Assembly (NCBI GenBank): GCA_965223165.1
Contig: CBDCVQ010000013.1
Span: 124,001-188,000 of the forward strand
Origin: JABDMH01 sp965223165
GTDB lineage: Bacteria; Bacteroidota; Bacteroidia; Chitinophagales; Saprospiraceae
DNA length: 64,000 bases
Reading direction: 5' to 3'
Part shown: in pieces, positions 8,556-17,495 of the stretch
Position numbering within the stretch: position 1 is the stretch's first letter
How the letters are laid out: every line of letters starts with the position of its first letter
The notes under the pieces: model-generated
What the model was told of the DNA's origin: nothing
Seen by the model: the letters and a program-made list of their open reading frames with translations, nothing else
The model's database searches: none
Program-made: the position numbers and the translations under genes

Positions 8556-11500
8556 TTACTTGCCTACACCGATCACTTGTTGCTCTAGCTGGGTGGCCAG
8601 TTGGGCGAAGCGGGGTGGATATTCACCGGCATACCTATTGGACAGGATGATCAGTTTGGCCCTTTGCGCCGGGTAGTAGCGTACGGTCACGCCCTGCCCA
8701 TATGATCCGGTACCATCGCGGTAGACGGTCAGATGCGCACCGTCACCACCGACCTGCCAGCCCGCCCGGAGATTGAGCATCAGCTGTCTAGTCCGCGCCG
8801 ACAGTAGCCGGTCGGCAAAGAAGTAATCCAGGAATTTACCCAGGTCCTCGATATTCGATACGAGACCATCTGTGCCCATGGCCGCCCATGATATGTCAGG
8901 CCAACTGTTGGGGCTGATGCTGCCATTCTTTTTGTCGCCGTAGCCCGTGGCTTGCAGCGAAGATTCCCAGTTTTTGACCTCGTTGTAGCCGGTGTAGATC
9001 ATCCCTGCCCGGTCAAAGATTCGGCGTTGGCAATAGGAACGGAAGTTTTGGCCGCTCTTTTCTTCGACGATGCTGGCCAACAAGATGCCATGATAGACCG
9101 ATGGCCCGCTTTTGTCACCGGGTCGGCCCCCGAGCTTCTGACGCCAGATGCGCTTGTGCATGGCCTTTCGATCCAGATTGCGATAGTTTTCACGCTCGCC
9201 GGCCGGCAGTCCGGATCGATCCGTGAGCAAATGTCGGACGGTGATGGGAGCCATCTCCTCGGGCACGTCGGAAAAGATGGAGCCCAGGTTGTCGGTCAAT
9301 TGTAGTTGGCCGCCGTCTATGAGCGACATGACCGCGACGGAGGTAAAAAGCTCGGTGAGGGATCCAAGACCGGCCACGGTCTCATGCGTAAATGCGTGTT
9401 TTTCTTTGTCATGTCCCAAGCCAAAGCCGTCCAGCAGAAGAGGCTCATCGTCCAAGGTCAGTAGGACACCGCCCGCAAAGCCCTCCTGCGCCGCCTGATT
9501 GATGATGTCACGGGAGCGAATGGCCAAGTCACGCATCTCGTTGCTCTGCTGGCTACTGCGCAGCCGGGAGCTGATAGATTCCACCTGCTGATCCATCAAC
9601 TCGTTGCGGAGCTGCGCGCTATCTCGCTCGCTGGCGGTGACTTCCAACTGCTCGGCGAGCAGCTTGGTGCGCAACTGCTCCTGTAGCATCTCGTTTTCTA
9701 CGCGCGCCTGCTCCAGCTCCGCTCGTTGTAGTTGCCGGCTAAAGCCGACGATGAGCACAATGGCCACCAGTGCTCCTGCACCCACGGCCGCTCGGATCAG
9801 ACGACGGTATTTCCGTTTGGTCCGGCTGGCTTCAATCATTTCGGATTCGGGTTCGGTCAGTGCCCGCATGCCTGCCAGGCCCAACTCCACCTGCTCCAGA
9901 TCCATGCCCGGGAGGATGAGTTTGCCATCGCTCTTTTGCCAGGTCTTGAGCCGATCGTTGATGATCCTCGCTGCGATTTGTCCCTGATGCTCCGACATTT
10001 GATTCTTTTCCCGGATCAGTGGGGCCAGGGTGTCATGCGCCAGGCTCAGGAGTGAGTTGTGACTGCTGCTGTCTGACACGTCGACCAGCAGATAGAGTTG
10101 CTTGAGGCGATCCAGCAGAGAGGGGATCACGTCGGCACGGTGTCGATACCGCTCCGTCACTTCCACCAGACTGCGCTTATGGGCCGTTGCCTTGCTGGTC
10201 GTATGAAAGGTCAAGATATCCTGTACCAGTCCGGATTCGACGAGCTCGGGTTCCAGTACTTTGAGCTCTTCCAGTTTTTGATCGAGAAAATCGTCGAGGA
10301 GCAGCCCCTTTTGTGCCAATGTCCGGTAGGTATCCTTGGTGAACATACGCGAGCCATCTGGAGCGACGCCAGAATGTTCCCACAGTTTCGAAAGTAATAT
10401 TTGGAGGACGGGAGCGACGGCTGAATCCTCGTCCCGCAGCAAATCGCTGGCGATCAAATCCGGGAGGTCTTCATCTACCTGCAGTAGATATTTGTCGCGT
10501 AGGTGCTTGGTGGTGGTAAGCCCCATCACGGCGTCCCGGATGCCAGCCGATCCCAGGGCATCCAAGAAGATCTTGGAATGTGCCACCCGCCCTTTTTTAA
10601 ACCGGCTTTCGATTTCAGCCAGGTATTCTTTGCGATAGGACAGGATGAGTTTGCCTTGGGGTCGCCGACGAGCCCCAAAGACCTTGGTGAGTGCGGCTAC
10701 CAGCCGATCCAACTCGCGGTGATGGGATGTTTGTCCATTCCTTCTCTCCTCGTCCGTATCCATGGGCTGCGCGCCACGTGTGTAGGCTTCTTCGGCTTGA
10801 TCCAAAATGATGCTCACCGGGCGGCCCGACTGTTCCTCGGCCTGCAGCCAGCTTTCGCGGAGAGACCCTTCCGGGCCGATGCCTAGTGCCTGCCGCAGCG
10901 TACCTAGCAAGCCCATACCCGTCTCACGACGGAGATACTTGACTTCCTGACGGTTGGAAAGCCTCGGAAGTAGTCCGGCTGCCAAGAGCGATGACTTTCC
11001 TACCCCGGATTGACCATAGAGATGTACGATGGCCGGTGCCCGCACGTCCGTGATCTTGTCATACAACCGGCGTATTTCTGCGGATCGACCAAAAAAGATC
11101 TCTGCATCCTCCGGACGGTACCAGCGCAGATACCGAAACGGTTTGTCAGGCAAGGGTCGAGGGGTGGGAGAGGGCAGACCAAACAAGGGATGCCCAGCCG
11201 CAAACGGGATACTCCAATCTCTGACGACTTCAAATCCCGGATTGATGTAGATCTCCCAGGGGAAGTGCCGACTATCTACCTCGGTTCCTCCTCGGTAGTA
11301 GTCGTCTCCATGCTCTTCTAATTGACCCAAACGCATCTTGACGGCCGCGGCTGCCTCTACAAACGCCTTTTCGATGCCACTGCCCTCTGCCAGCCCAGCA
11401 TAAAATTGTATGGAGAGACGATTGGCGGCCCGTTCGTCAATGGCTTGCGAGGTGGCTATGACCGCACCGACGCCTGCGTCCAAGAGTGATTGGACCTGTG

Positions 11501-11849
11501 CCTGGGTCGAACAGGCATTAAGAAACACCAGTTGGAGGCCGCTCTGTGCACTGAGGAACTCCGCAAATCCCTGCACGTGTGCCACCTCCTTGTTGCCCTC
11601 GGCGGTCTCGAGATGAAGCTCATAGTCCTTGGCATGGCCGGCAAAGTGGAAGATCGCGACGCGGTTGCGGTGGTCCCGGAAGGCCTGAAGGATGGCATCG
11701 GTATCTGCGGCATCGATAATCACCAGGTCGCACAGATCTTGCTCTCGCAGCGGTTTCAGCTGCTTTTCGATGCCAGCCTTTTCCGCAAACAGGGTCATCA
11801 GCGGATTGTGCCAGTCGTTGGCGAGTGCGACAAGTATGAGTGGCTTCAT
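8556..11849 (-). CDS. CHAT protease - STAND NTPase - TM - pseudo-beta-lactamase fusion
   Basis: 1097 aa. Residues 1-210 form a CHAT (caspase-HetF) domain with His72 in FHFAGHA and Cys113 in FLNACST. Residues about 240-615 form a STAND NTPase: FFGR, Walker A GQSGVGKSS (279-287), Walker B SIILDQAEEAY (346-356) and a LAHDTL motif near 603. A positively charged stretch (RTKRKYRR) precedes a transmembrane helix (about 685-703), then a coiled coil (about 705-780). Residues 785-1097 are a class C beta-lactamase/PBP-like domain whose catalytic residues are lost: SxxK is S830-L-T-E833, and the Tyr motif reads Y919-H-G. The charge rule puts the CHAT-NTPase in the cytoplasm and the dead hydrolase domain outside, suggesting a ligand sensor. 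It lies between FGE and caspase genes on the same strand. Confidence 0.88.
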   Translation of the reverse strand: MKPLILVALANDWHNPLMTLFAEKAGIEKQLKPLREQDLCDLVIIDAADTDAILQAFRDHRNRVAIFHFAGHAKDYELHLETAEGNKEVAHVQGFAEFLSAQSGLQLVFLNACSTQAQVQSLLDAGVGAVIATSQAIDERAANRLSIQFYAGLAEGSGIEKAFVEAAAAVKMRLGQLEEHGDDYYRGGTEVDSRHFPWEIYINPGFEVVRDWSIPFAAGHPLFGLPSPTPRPLPDKPFRYLRWYRPEDAEIFFGRSAEIRRLYDKITDVRAPAIVHLYGQSGVGKSSLLAAGLLPRLSNRQEVKYLRRETGMGLLGTLRQALGIGPEGSLRESWLQAEEQSGRPVSIILDQAEEAYTRGAQPMDTDEERRNGQTSHHRELDRLVAALTKVFGARRRPQGKLILSYRKEYLAEIESRFKKGRVAHSKIFLDALGSAGIRDAVMGLTTTKHLRDKYLLQVDEDLPDLIASDLLRDEDSAVAPVLQILLSKLWEHSGVAPDGSRMFTKDTYRTLAQKGLLLDDFLDQKLEELKVLEPELVESGLVQDILTFHTTSKATAHKRSLVEVTERYRHRADVIPSLLDRLKQLYLLVDVSDSSSHNSLLSLAHDTLAPLIREKNQMSEHQGQIAARIINDRLKTWQKSDGKLILPGMDLEQVELGLAGMRALTEPESEMIEASRTKRKYRRLIRAAVGAGALVAIVLIVGFSRQLQRAELEQARVENEMLQEQLRTKLLAEQLEVTASERDSAQLRNELMDQQVESISSRLRSSQQSNEMRDLAIRSRDIINQAAQEGFAGGVLLTLDDEPLLLDGFGLGHDKEKHAFTHETVAGLGSLTELFTSVAVMSLIDGGQLQLTDNLGSIFSDVPEEMAPITVRHLLTDRSGLPAGERENYRNLDRKAMHKRIWRQKLGGRPGDKSGPSVYHGILLASIVEEKSGQNFRSYCQRRIFDRAGMIYTGYNEVKNWESSLQATGYGDKKNGSISPNSWPDISWAAMGTDGLVSNIEDLGKFLDYFFADRLLSARTRQLMLNLRAGWQVGGDGAHLTVYRDGTGSYGQGVTVRYYPAQRAKLIILSNRYAGEYPPRFAQLATQLEQQVIGVGK

Positions 11850-11947
11850 TTAATGGGTCGAGATGTCCTCATTATTTCGGGGCTAACATGGGAGCCGTTC
11901 ATTCTCAATGTCGTAAAAATAATACGATTGGATCGGATTCGATCGCC

Positions 11948-13084
11948 TCACCGTACGTCTCGCACACATCTAAAGCCGGTATGCTCCATGCCCGTATCAG
12001 GACTGGACTTCATCCGGGAAGCCGTACGGTAGCCACTGCAGTAGGAGTCATTGCATAGGAAGGAACCACCCCGAATCACTTTTTTGGGCACGGTGGGTTC
12101 GTCCGGATCATAACTTCTTTCGGGGCCAAGCGGGTTGTCGGCCAAGGCCGATTGGGCAGCTTGGAAGTAGTGGTGGAAGTGGTACCAATCTGCGGTCCAC
12201 TCCCAGACGTTGCCCGCCATGTCGTACAAGCCATAACCATTTGCCGCAAACTGGGCCACGGGGGCCGTGCGTTTGTACCGATCCGCCGCTGTGTTTTGGA
12301 TGGGAAATTCGCCCTGCCAGTAGTTGGCATGTTTGGCGGAGACCGTGTCATCTCCCCAAGGGTAGACACTGCTCTCCAGGTTACCTCGCGCGGCATATTC
12401 CCATTCGGCTTCGGTGGGCAATCGCTTGCCGGCCCAGCGGCAGTAAGCCAGGGCATCATACCAGGCTACATGAACCACTGGATGGTCTTCCATTCCCTTT
12501 AGGTCACTGCCGGGTCCGAGCGGGTGGCGCCAGTTAGCACCGGGTACCATGCCCCACCATTGGGAAGGGTAGTAGGCCTGTTGTCCGGGAGGCTGCTCTT
12601 GAAATACGAGCGAAAAAGGCTGCAGGGCCTGCGGATCTGGCCGGGGGGTCCCGGGAGGTAGTTGCTTCATCATTTCGTCGATGTCGATCTCCTGCTCCGC
12701 AATGGTCTTGTAGCCTGTGGCATCCACAAACTCCGCAAACTGGCGGTTGGTGACTTCCGTCGCATCCATCCAGAACGATCGTATAGCCACCGAGTGTCTA
12801 GGCATCTCATCTTGCCGAGCCTGGTCACTGGTTCCGCCCATCTGAAACTGACCTCCGGGGACCTTGATCATGCCGTCATAGTTCTCCTGCTGCCCAGGAT
12901 CGGTGGCGATCTCCTCTACGGCCTGGACATAAGCATCAATCAAAAAATTCTGCCCGCCGGTCACTTCTGGTATTTGTGGATCTGCGGTTTCCGATCCTTG
13001 GCGGCCCTCTTGGCATCCACTCATCCAGAGTCCCAGCAGGGAGGCGCAAAACAGCCAGCGGACAGGAACTATACTTGCTCTCAT
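11948..13084 (-). CDS. Formylglycine-generating enzyme, exported lipoprotein
   Basis: 378 aa from ATG 13084; the lipoprotein signal MRASIVPVRWLFCASLLGLW ends in lipobox MSGC, so the longer reading from 13111 is not preferred. The FGE-sulfatase domain spans about residues 70-378: VPGGQFQMGG, DATEVTNRQFAEFV, GKRLPTEAEWEYAARG, GNVWEWTADWY and RGGSFLCNDSYC. Both catalytic cysteines of true FGE are present (CNDSYC, C-x4-C) with GFRCVRD at the end, unlike many FGE-fold relatives. It oxidises the Cys of a sulfatase CxPxR motif to formylglycine using O2. A candidate substrate, the CSPTR sulfatase at 18619-20115, is also an exported lipoprotein. It is also adjacent to the CHAT-STAND gene (98 bp), with which FGE-fold genes are sometimes associated. 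Confidence 0.9.
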   Translation of the reverse strand: MRASIVPVRWLFCASLLGLWMSGCQEGRQGSETADPQIPEVTGGQNFLIDAYVQAVEEIATDPGQQENYDGMIKVPGGQFQMGGTSDQARQDEMPRHSVAIRSFWMDATEVTNRQFAEFVDATGYKTIAEQEIDIDEMMKQLPPGTPRPDPQALQPFSLVFQEQPPGQQAYYPSQWWGMVPGANWRHPLGPGSDLKGMEDHPVVHVAWYDALAYCRWAGKRLPTEAEWEYAARGNLESSVYPWGDDTVSAKHANYWQGEFPIQNTAADRYKRTAPVAQFAANGYGLYDMAGNVWEWTADWYHFHHYFQAAQSALADNPLGPERSYDPDEPTVPKKVIRGGSFLCNDSYCSGYRTASRMKSSPDTGMEHTGFRCVRDVR

Positions 13085-13184
13085 GGCTTCAAAGTTAACT
13101 ATATCCACCAACGGGGTGATACGTCCGTCCGGCGCATCTGCAACGGTTTAGCATGCTAAATGCGAAAAGGTGTATCTTTTCATC

Positions 13185-14369
13185 ATGCATCTTCTCTTAA
13201 TTGGGCAGCGGATTCTAGGGGTTCTCGCCTTGGCACTTTTTTTATGGAAATGTGGGCACAATGCCGCACGAAATGACGATGCTCCGATGGTGGAGGAACC
13301 GGCGGTCCAGGCTTTGTCCGTGACCAAGGACAAATTTGGGGAGACGGCGGATGGACCCGTGGATCTTTATACGCTGACCAACGCACAGGGCATGGAGGTG
13401 GCCATCACCAACTACGGTGGCATCATCGTGTCACTCCTGACACCTGATCGAATGGGAAGTCTCACCGATGTGGTGCTGGGATTTGACAGCCTGGCACCCT
13501 ACTTGGAGGGACATCCTTTCTTTGGCGCCATCGTCGGTCGCTATGGCAATCGCATCGGCAACGCTCGATTTGAGCTGGATGGGGAGACCTACACGCTGGC
13601 GGCCAACAACAACGACAACCATATCCATGGGGGGAGGAGGGGATTTGACAAGTATATCTGGGATGCCAGGGAGGTCGAGCTGGATGGCAGGGTAGGCGTC
13701 CGCATGACTAGAACCAGTCCACATCTGGAGGAAGGATATCCGGGCAATTTGCAGGTGTCCGTCACCTATACGATCGATAACGAGAACACGCTCCTCGTCG
13801 AATACGAAGCGACCACTGATCGGAGCACCCTGTGTAATCTCACTAATCATTCCTACTTCAATCTCGCGGGTGGGGGAGACGTGCTGAGCCACGAGATCAT
13901 GATCAATGCCGAGCGATTTACCGCTGTCGATGAAGAACTGATCCCTACGGGAGACTTGCCCGCGGTGCAGGGGACACCCTTCGACTTTCGAGAGGCGAAG
14001 CCGATTGGCCAAGAGATTGATGCGGATCATCCGCAGATCAAGGTGGGGGGTGGATATGATCACAATTTTGTGCTCCGTCACACCCCGGGTGATGGTGCCA
14101 TGCAACTGGCCGCAGAAGTCTACGACCCGAGCTCTGGTCGAGTGCTCCAGGTCAGAACCACCGAACCGGGCGTACAATTCTACACCGGCAACTTTCTTAA
14201 CGGACGGCTGACCGGCAAGGACGGGCGCCCCTACGAAAGACGTCATGGCTTTTGCCTGGAGACCCAGCACTTTCCCGATTCGCCAAACAAGCCGCAATTT
14301 CCATCGGCGGTGCTTCGCCCGGGGGAGACCTATCGCACCGCTACCAGCTTTTCTTTCAGTACGAGATAA
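13185..14369 (+). CDS. galM: Aldose 1-epimerase (galactose mutarotase)
   Basis: 394 aa from ATG 13185. It interconverts alpha and beta anomers of aldoses such as galactose. Visible family motifs are ITNYGGIIVSL, GNRIGNARFELDG, NHIHGG (active-site His), LTNHSYFNLAG (second His), YDHNFVL and ETQHFPDSPN with the catalytic Glu region near the C-terminus. A hydrophobic N-terminal segment (LLIGQRILGVLALALFLW) followed by KCG suggests export, perhaps as a lipoprotein, although WKC is a poor lipobox. It is divergent from FGE, with about 100 bp between the starts. Upstream lies TATCTTTT, a weak -7 box. Confidence 0.92.
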   Translation: MHLLLIGQRILGVLALALFLWKCGHNAARNDDAPMVEEPAVQALSVTKDKFGETADGPVDLYTLTNAQGMEVAITNYGGIIVSLLTPDRMGSLTDVVLGFDSLAPYLEGHPFFGAIVGRYGNRIGNARFELDGETYTLAANNNDNHIHGGRRGFDKYIWDAREVELDGRVGVRMTRTSPHLEEGYPGNLQVSVTYTIDNENTLLVEYEATTDRSTLCNLTNHSYFNLAGGGDVLSHEIMINAERFTAVDEELIPTGDLPAVQGTPFDFREAKPIGQEIDADHPQIKVGGGYDHNFVLRHTPGDGAMQLAAEVYDPSSGRVLQVRTTEPGVQFYTGNFLNGRLTGKDGRPYERRHGFCLETQHFPDSPNKPQFPSAVLRPGETYRTATSFSFSTR

Positions 14370-14739
14370 GCCATGTGCAGGCTGAGGGACTGCACTAATA
14401 GTGTCTGGCGGTTCTTGCTTCTTCGGTCAGGCACAAAAACAGCTCAGCCGCATCGCCTTCATATTTTGTCAAACGAAAATGCTAGTCCAGTCCCTTGGCC
14501 CCAGATGCTAGCGGAAAAAATAGGTGGCCCTCATCTGTTTCCGTCGCATAACAATTTTTTCTAGGCTATATCTCACCGATTATGAATCACCGGATTATGA
14601 ATTAAGATCAGGAAATATAACAATCGAGATATATAAATGCAATTTTCTATACACCTAATTATCAAGTGGTTAAATCGAAAAATATTGGCTTTTGTCCTCG
14701 TGATTGGATATATTTATTGTTCACCCGCATAGTTGTTCC
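14370..14739. other. Intergenic region, AT-rich in its second half
   Basis: No gene is seen. Just after galM, GTGCAG and CTGCAC form a 6-bp stem without a T-tract, so it is not a convincing terminator. The region from 14520 on is AT-rich and holds the candidate promoter of the NTF2-like gene. Confidence 0.4.
14685..14716 (+). promoter_or_regulatory. Candidate promoter of the NTF2-like gene
   Basis: TTGG (14685-14688), 20 bases, then TATATTTA (14709-14716), a near match to the Bacteroidota TTTG / TAnnTTTG consensus, ending 23 bp before the start codon at 14740. The last consensus G is replaced by A. Confidence 0.35.
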
Positions 14740-15174
14740 ATGAGAAAATACACCATTCTAGGGGTAAGTGTGGTTACCTTGTTACTGGGACTTACACTTT
14801 CCGCGCAGGCTCAGCAATCTCTGGCCGAACAATTAGTCAAAGCGCAACTACAGGCCTACAACCAACGAGACATTGATGCTTTTCTGACCCCGTACAGCGA
14901 TTCCGTGCGTATCTACAATTTTCCGGATCAGCTCAAGACGGCCGGTATTGAAGATATGCGCGATGTATACGGCACCATGTTTGACAATCTCAAGGATCTG
15001 CATTGTGAAGTGCTGAAGAGACAGGTGCTTGGCAACATTGTCATTGATCACGAGCGAGTGACATTTACGAAAACCGATCCACCGGTCGAGGTGCTGGCAC
15101 TGTACAAGACCAAGGCCGATAAGATCGTGGAAGTGCACTTTATCCGTCCTGATCAACCCTCGCTCAACTACTGA
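14740..15174 (+). CDS. Secreted NTF2-like / SnoaL-like protein
   Basis: 144 aa from ATG 14740. A signal peptide is clear (hydrophobic about residues 6-18, cleavage after LSAQAQ). The mature part, about 120 aa, begins with LVKAQLQAYNQRDIDAFLTPYSDSVRIYNFP, a long helix followed by the cone-shaped NTF2-like fold entrance seen in SnoaL-type and steroid isomerase-like proteins (quoted here only in pieces: AQLQAYNQRDIDAFLTPYSD). The family binds small hydrophobic ligands or catalyses varied reactions, so no substrate is assigned. It stands alone between galM and the CBS gene. Confidence 0.75.
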   Translation: MRKYTILGVSVVTLLLGLTLSAQAQQSLAEQLVKAQLQAYNQRDIDAFLTPYSDSVRIYNFPDQLKTAGIEDMRDVYGTMFDNLKDLHCEVLKRQVLGNIVIDHERVTFTKTDPPVEVLALYKTKADKIVEVHFIRPDQPSLNY

Positions 15175-15556
15175 TACGGAGCTTGGCCCCCCGAGGCTGC
15201 CAACCCATGCGCTAAAACTTCAGCTTGAATTGGAAAAGTACCGCCGATCAGCGGTGCGGTGATCTTGCCCAGCCGGCTCGCCATGCATGGCAGTGGATTA
15301 TGCCAGCCGTGCAGAATAGCCTGAGTGTTTACATGGCATCATCTCTGTCGTGGCGCGCGGTACCGCTGTACTGGCGAGGGAGTGGTCTGGTGTCGATCTT
15401 AGGCGTTCATTCAGAAGCATATTGCGTTTTCTGAGATTGGATCATATGAAAATCATGGTACGGCATGATACCAAGCATCCGTTGGAGATCCTTGCGTATC
15501 TAAATTTAGTCACTCAGTCAAGCTTCCTCCTCCATCAGAAACATGAGATTTTTTCT
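15175..15556. other. Intergenic region without recognisable features
   Basis: I see no gene, repeat or convincing promoter in these 382 bp. An in-frame extension of the downstream CBS gene reaches back to 15350, but it does not resemble CBS proteins. Confidence 0.4.
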
Positions 15557-15964
15557 ATGAATATCAAGATTGCTGACCTCATGGTCAAGCAGGTCATCAC
15601 GACGCAGCCACACAAGAGCATCGAGCACGTACAGGATATCATGCGCAAAAACAGCATCAGCGCGGTGCCGGTGGTCGACTCGGATTATCAGCCGGTAGGC
15701 ATTATTACTTCGACCGATCTGACCAAGGGTCATCGACCGGGTACTCCCGTCAGCAAACTGTTGCCACCACATGTCTACCAGGTACCGGCATACAACGACA
15801 TTTCAGTTGCGGCCAAGGTGATGCGGAAGCACAAGATCCATCACCTCCTGGTCACCCATGAGCGCCGGCTTGTCGGTATCATTAGTTCCTTCGACTTGTT
15901 GAAGCTAATCGATGAGCATCGCTTTATCATGAAGAATCCTCCCTCACATAAGTCTCGTCAGTGA
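15557..15964 (+). CDS. CBS-domain pair protein
   Basis: 135 aa, consisting of two CBS motifs and little else. Start ATG 15557 gives the canonical opening MNIKIADLMVKQVITTQP. CBS1 covers about residues 7-60 (NSISAVPVVDSDYQPVGIIT, STDLT) and CBS2 about 66-125 (HKIHHLLVTHERRLVGIISS, FDLLKL). Such pairs bind adenosyl ligands (AMP, ATP, SAM) and act as energy or nucleotide sensors. No fused effector domain is present. Its 3' end overlaps the convergent amidohydrolase gene by 7 bp. Confidence 0.88.
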   Translation: MNIKIADLMVKQVITTQPHKSIEHVQDIMRKNSISAVPVVDSDYQPVGIITSTDLTKGHRPGTPVSKLLPPHVYQVPAYNDISVAAKVMRKHKIHHLLVTHERRLVGIISSFDLLKLIDEHRFIMKNPPSHKSRQ

Positions 15965-17277
15965 TCCGAAGGCGTCGCGACCCATGTGCCGTGCAGCATG
16001 ACCTTGGTGATCGATCGAATCGCTCGGATATCGGCTAGCGGATTCTCTTGCAGGATGATCAGATCTGCCAATTTGCCTGCCTCGAGGGTGCCCAGGCGGT
16101 TTTCGACCCGAAGAAATCGAGCGTTTTCGATGGTGCTTGCTCGAAGGATATATAGGGGATCCATGCCCGTTTGGGCCCAGAGATCCATCTCGTTGTAATA
16201 AGCGTGGCCAAACGCATCGTAGGGTGTCCAGGAGTGGGATCCCATGACCAGGTTGGCTCCCGCACGATACAAGGCACCGGTATAGGCCAGCATCGCGGCA
16301 AATCCTTCGAGCTTGACGCTATCCAGCTCCTTGCCATCCTCCGCTCGATATTCAAAAGCCCCCAGTGTGGGACATACAAAGGTCTGCCGGTCGACCAGCA
16401 GAGCGGTCAATTTGCGGGCCCGATCATGATCAAAATCGATGCTGCGCCACATTTTGTATCGACCTTGGCGCCGAGCGTTGTTATCGATGAGCAGGGCGCG
16501 TTTGTAATCTTCCGCTTGCCGCTTGGGTACGAGGTTGGTACCGAGTGAGGTGATGTGCTCGATCCCGTCGAGGCCATAATCCAGGGCCTGATAGATGTCC
16601 GTCATCTCTAGATGGGCAGTCACGGGGACGCCCATCGCGTGGGCCGTGCGACAAGTCTCCTCAATTATCTCCAGCGAACTGCGAAAGTAGATCTTGATCG
16701 CGGATGCGCCCTGCCCGACGAATGTCCGGACATTTAACCGAGCCTCGGCCGGATCGCGAATGATCACACAGTTGTTGGGGTAGGCGGGATTTTCCATGTC
16801 AAAGTGGGGTCCCGTCAGGAAGAGTCGCGGTATGCTTTCGCCAGAAGCTCGCACGTTGTTGTAGGATTCGATCCAGGCCCCCGGATCCCGGATGGTGGTG
16901 ATCCCTTTTTGCAGAAAGGTAATCAGCAACTTATTGTTGAGGTGAAAATGTGCGTCGATGAGGCCAGGAGCGGCATACGATCCGGTGGCATCGATCCGCT
17001 CTGCCCCTGCTGTGAGTGTTGGAGCTCCGTCACTGGGTCCCGCATAGGTGATGAGCGTGTCCTGCACGATGATCGTCGCAGGCGCAATGATCTCTCCCGC
17101 AAGTACATCGACCATCGCTACATTTTCGATCGCCCAGTGACCTGTGCCACGGACCAGCTCGGATTCGTTGACCGCCCTCAAGCCCGGGCCATCTGACCAT
17201 GACGTTTCCTCCGTCGACGTACAACTGACCACCAGTGTCAGTAGACATCCCATCAGCATACCCTCATACCGGATCAT
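15958..17277 (-). CDS. Amidohydrolase-family lipoprotein
   Basis: 439 aa from ATG 17277; the signal peptide ends with lipobox LVVSC, so the enzyme is probably anchored on the periplasmic side. It has a metal-dependent amidohydrolase barrel: APGLIDAHFHL (HxH), ASAIKIYFR (position of the carbamylated Lys), VTAHLE (His), DGIEHITSL (His) and the late Asp region VMGSHSWTPYD. The C-terminal ENRLGTLEAGKLADLIIL is the composite beta-sandwich typical of imidazolonepropionase/prolidase-like members. The substrate is unknown; relatives hydrolyse cyclic amides and dipeptides. It is downstream of the cyclase gene on the same strand, separated by the structured element copy B. Confidence 0.88.
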   Translation of the reverse strand: MIRYEGMLMGCLLTLVVSCTSTEETSWSDGPGLRAVNESELVRGTGHWAIENVAMVDVLAGEIIAPATIIVQDTLITYAGPSDGAPTLTAGAERIDATGSYAAPGLIDAHFHLNNKLLITFLQKGITTIRDPGAWIESYNNVRASGESIPRLFLTGPHFDMENPAYPNNCVIIRDPAEARLNVRTFVGQGASAIKIYFRSSLEIIEETCRTAHAMGVPVTAHLEMTDIYQALDYGLDGIEHITSLGTNLVPKRQAEDYKRALLIDNNARRQGRYKMWRSIDFDHDRARKLTALLVDRQTFVCPTLGAFEYRAEDGKELDSVKLEGFAAMLAYTGALYRAGANLVMGSHSWTPYDAFGHAYYNEMDLWAQTGMDPLYILRASTIENARFLRVENRLGTLEAGKLADLIILQENPLADIRAIRSITKVMLHGTWVATPSDH

Positions 17278-17323
17278 CATACATTTTGTCTTACTAGTAG
17301 AGTTTCGCATTAGATATGTTGAA

Positions 17324-17495
17324 TAATTTCTAATAGGATTTTGTTCGCAGACGAGGCATGACCGAACGATCTCGTAGAGTCGAGCATGACAATGCGAGAA
17401 GTGAGGGAACCGCGAAAGCGGGTGGGTGGCTAGACATAGCCTTAGCTATGGCGAGGCTTTGCACCGAAGTATGCGGACCAAAGACATTAGAATTA
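17324..17495. repeat. Structured interspersed element, copy B
   Basis: About 170 bp with the same block order as 6376-6535: stem CTCGTA (17371-17376) / TGCGAG (17393-17398) at identical spacing, AGTGAGGGAACC, a CCGC-GAAA-GCGG hairpin (17410-17421) and CATAGC-CTTA-GCTATG (17435-17450). The ends (TAATTTCTAAT near 17324 and ATTAGAATTA ending 17495) form an imperfect outer stem of different sequence from copy A. It abuts the stop codon of the cyclase gene and lies upstream of the amidohydrolase gene. Confidence 0.55.

Noticed and set aside
8556..9490. Beta-lactamase (antibiotic resistance) function for the C-terminal domain of the CHAT-STAND protein
   Set aside because: The SxxK and YxN-type catalytic motifs are replaced (SLTE, YHG), so hydrolysis is unlikely.
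15350..15556. 69-codon N-terminal extension of the CBS protein
   Set aside because: The extension has no similarity to CBS proteins, while ATG 15557 gives the canonical first strand.
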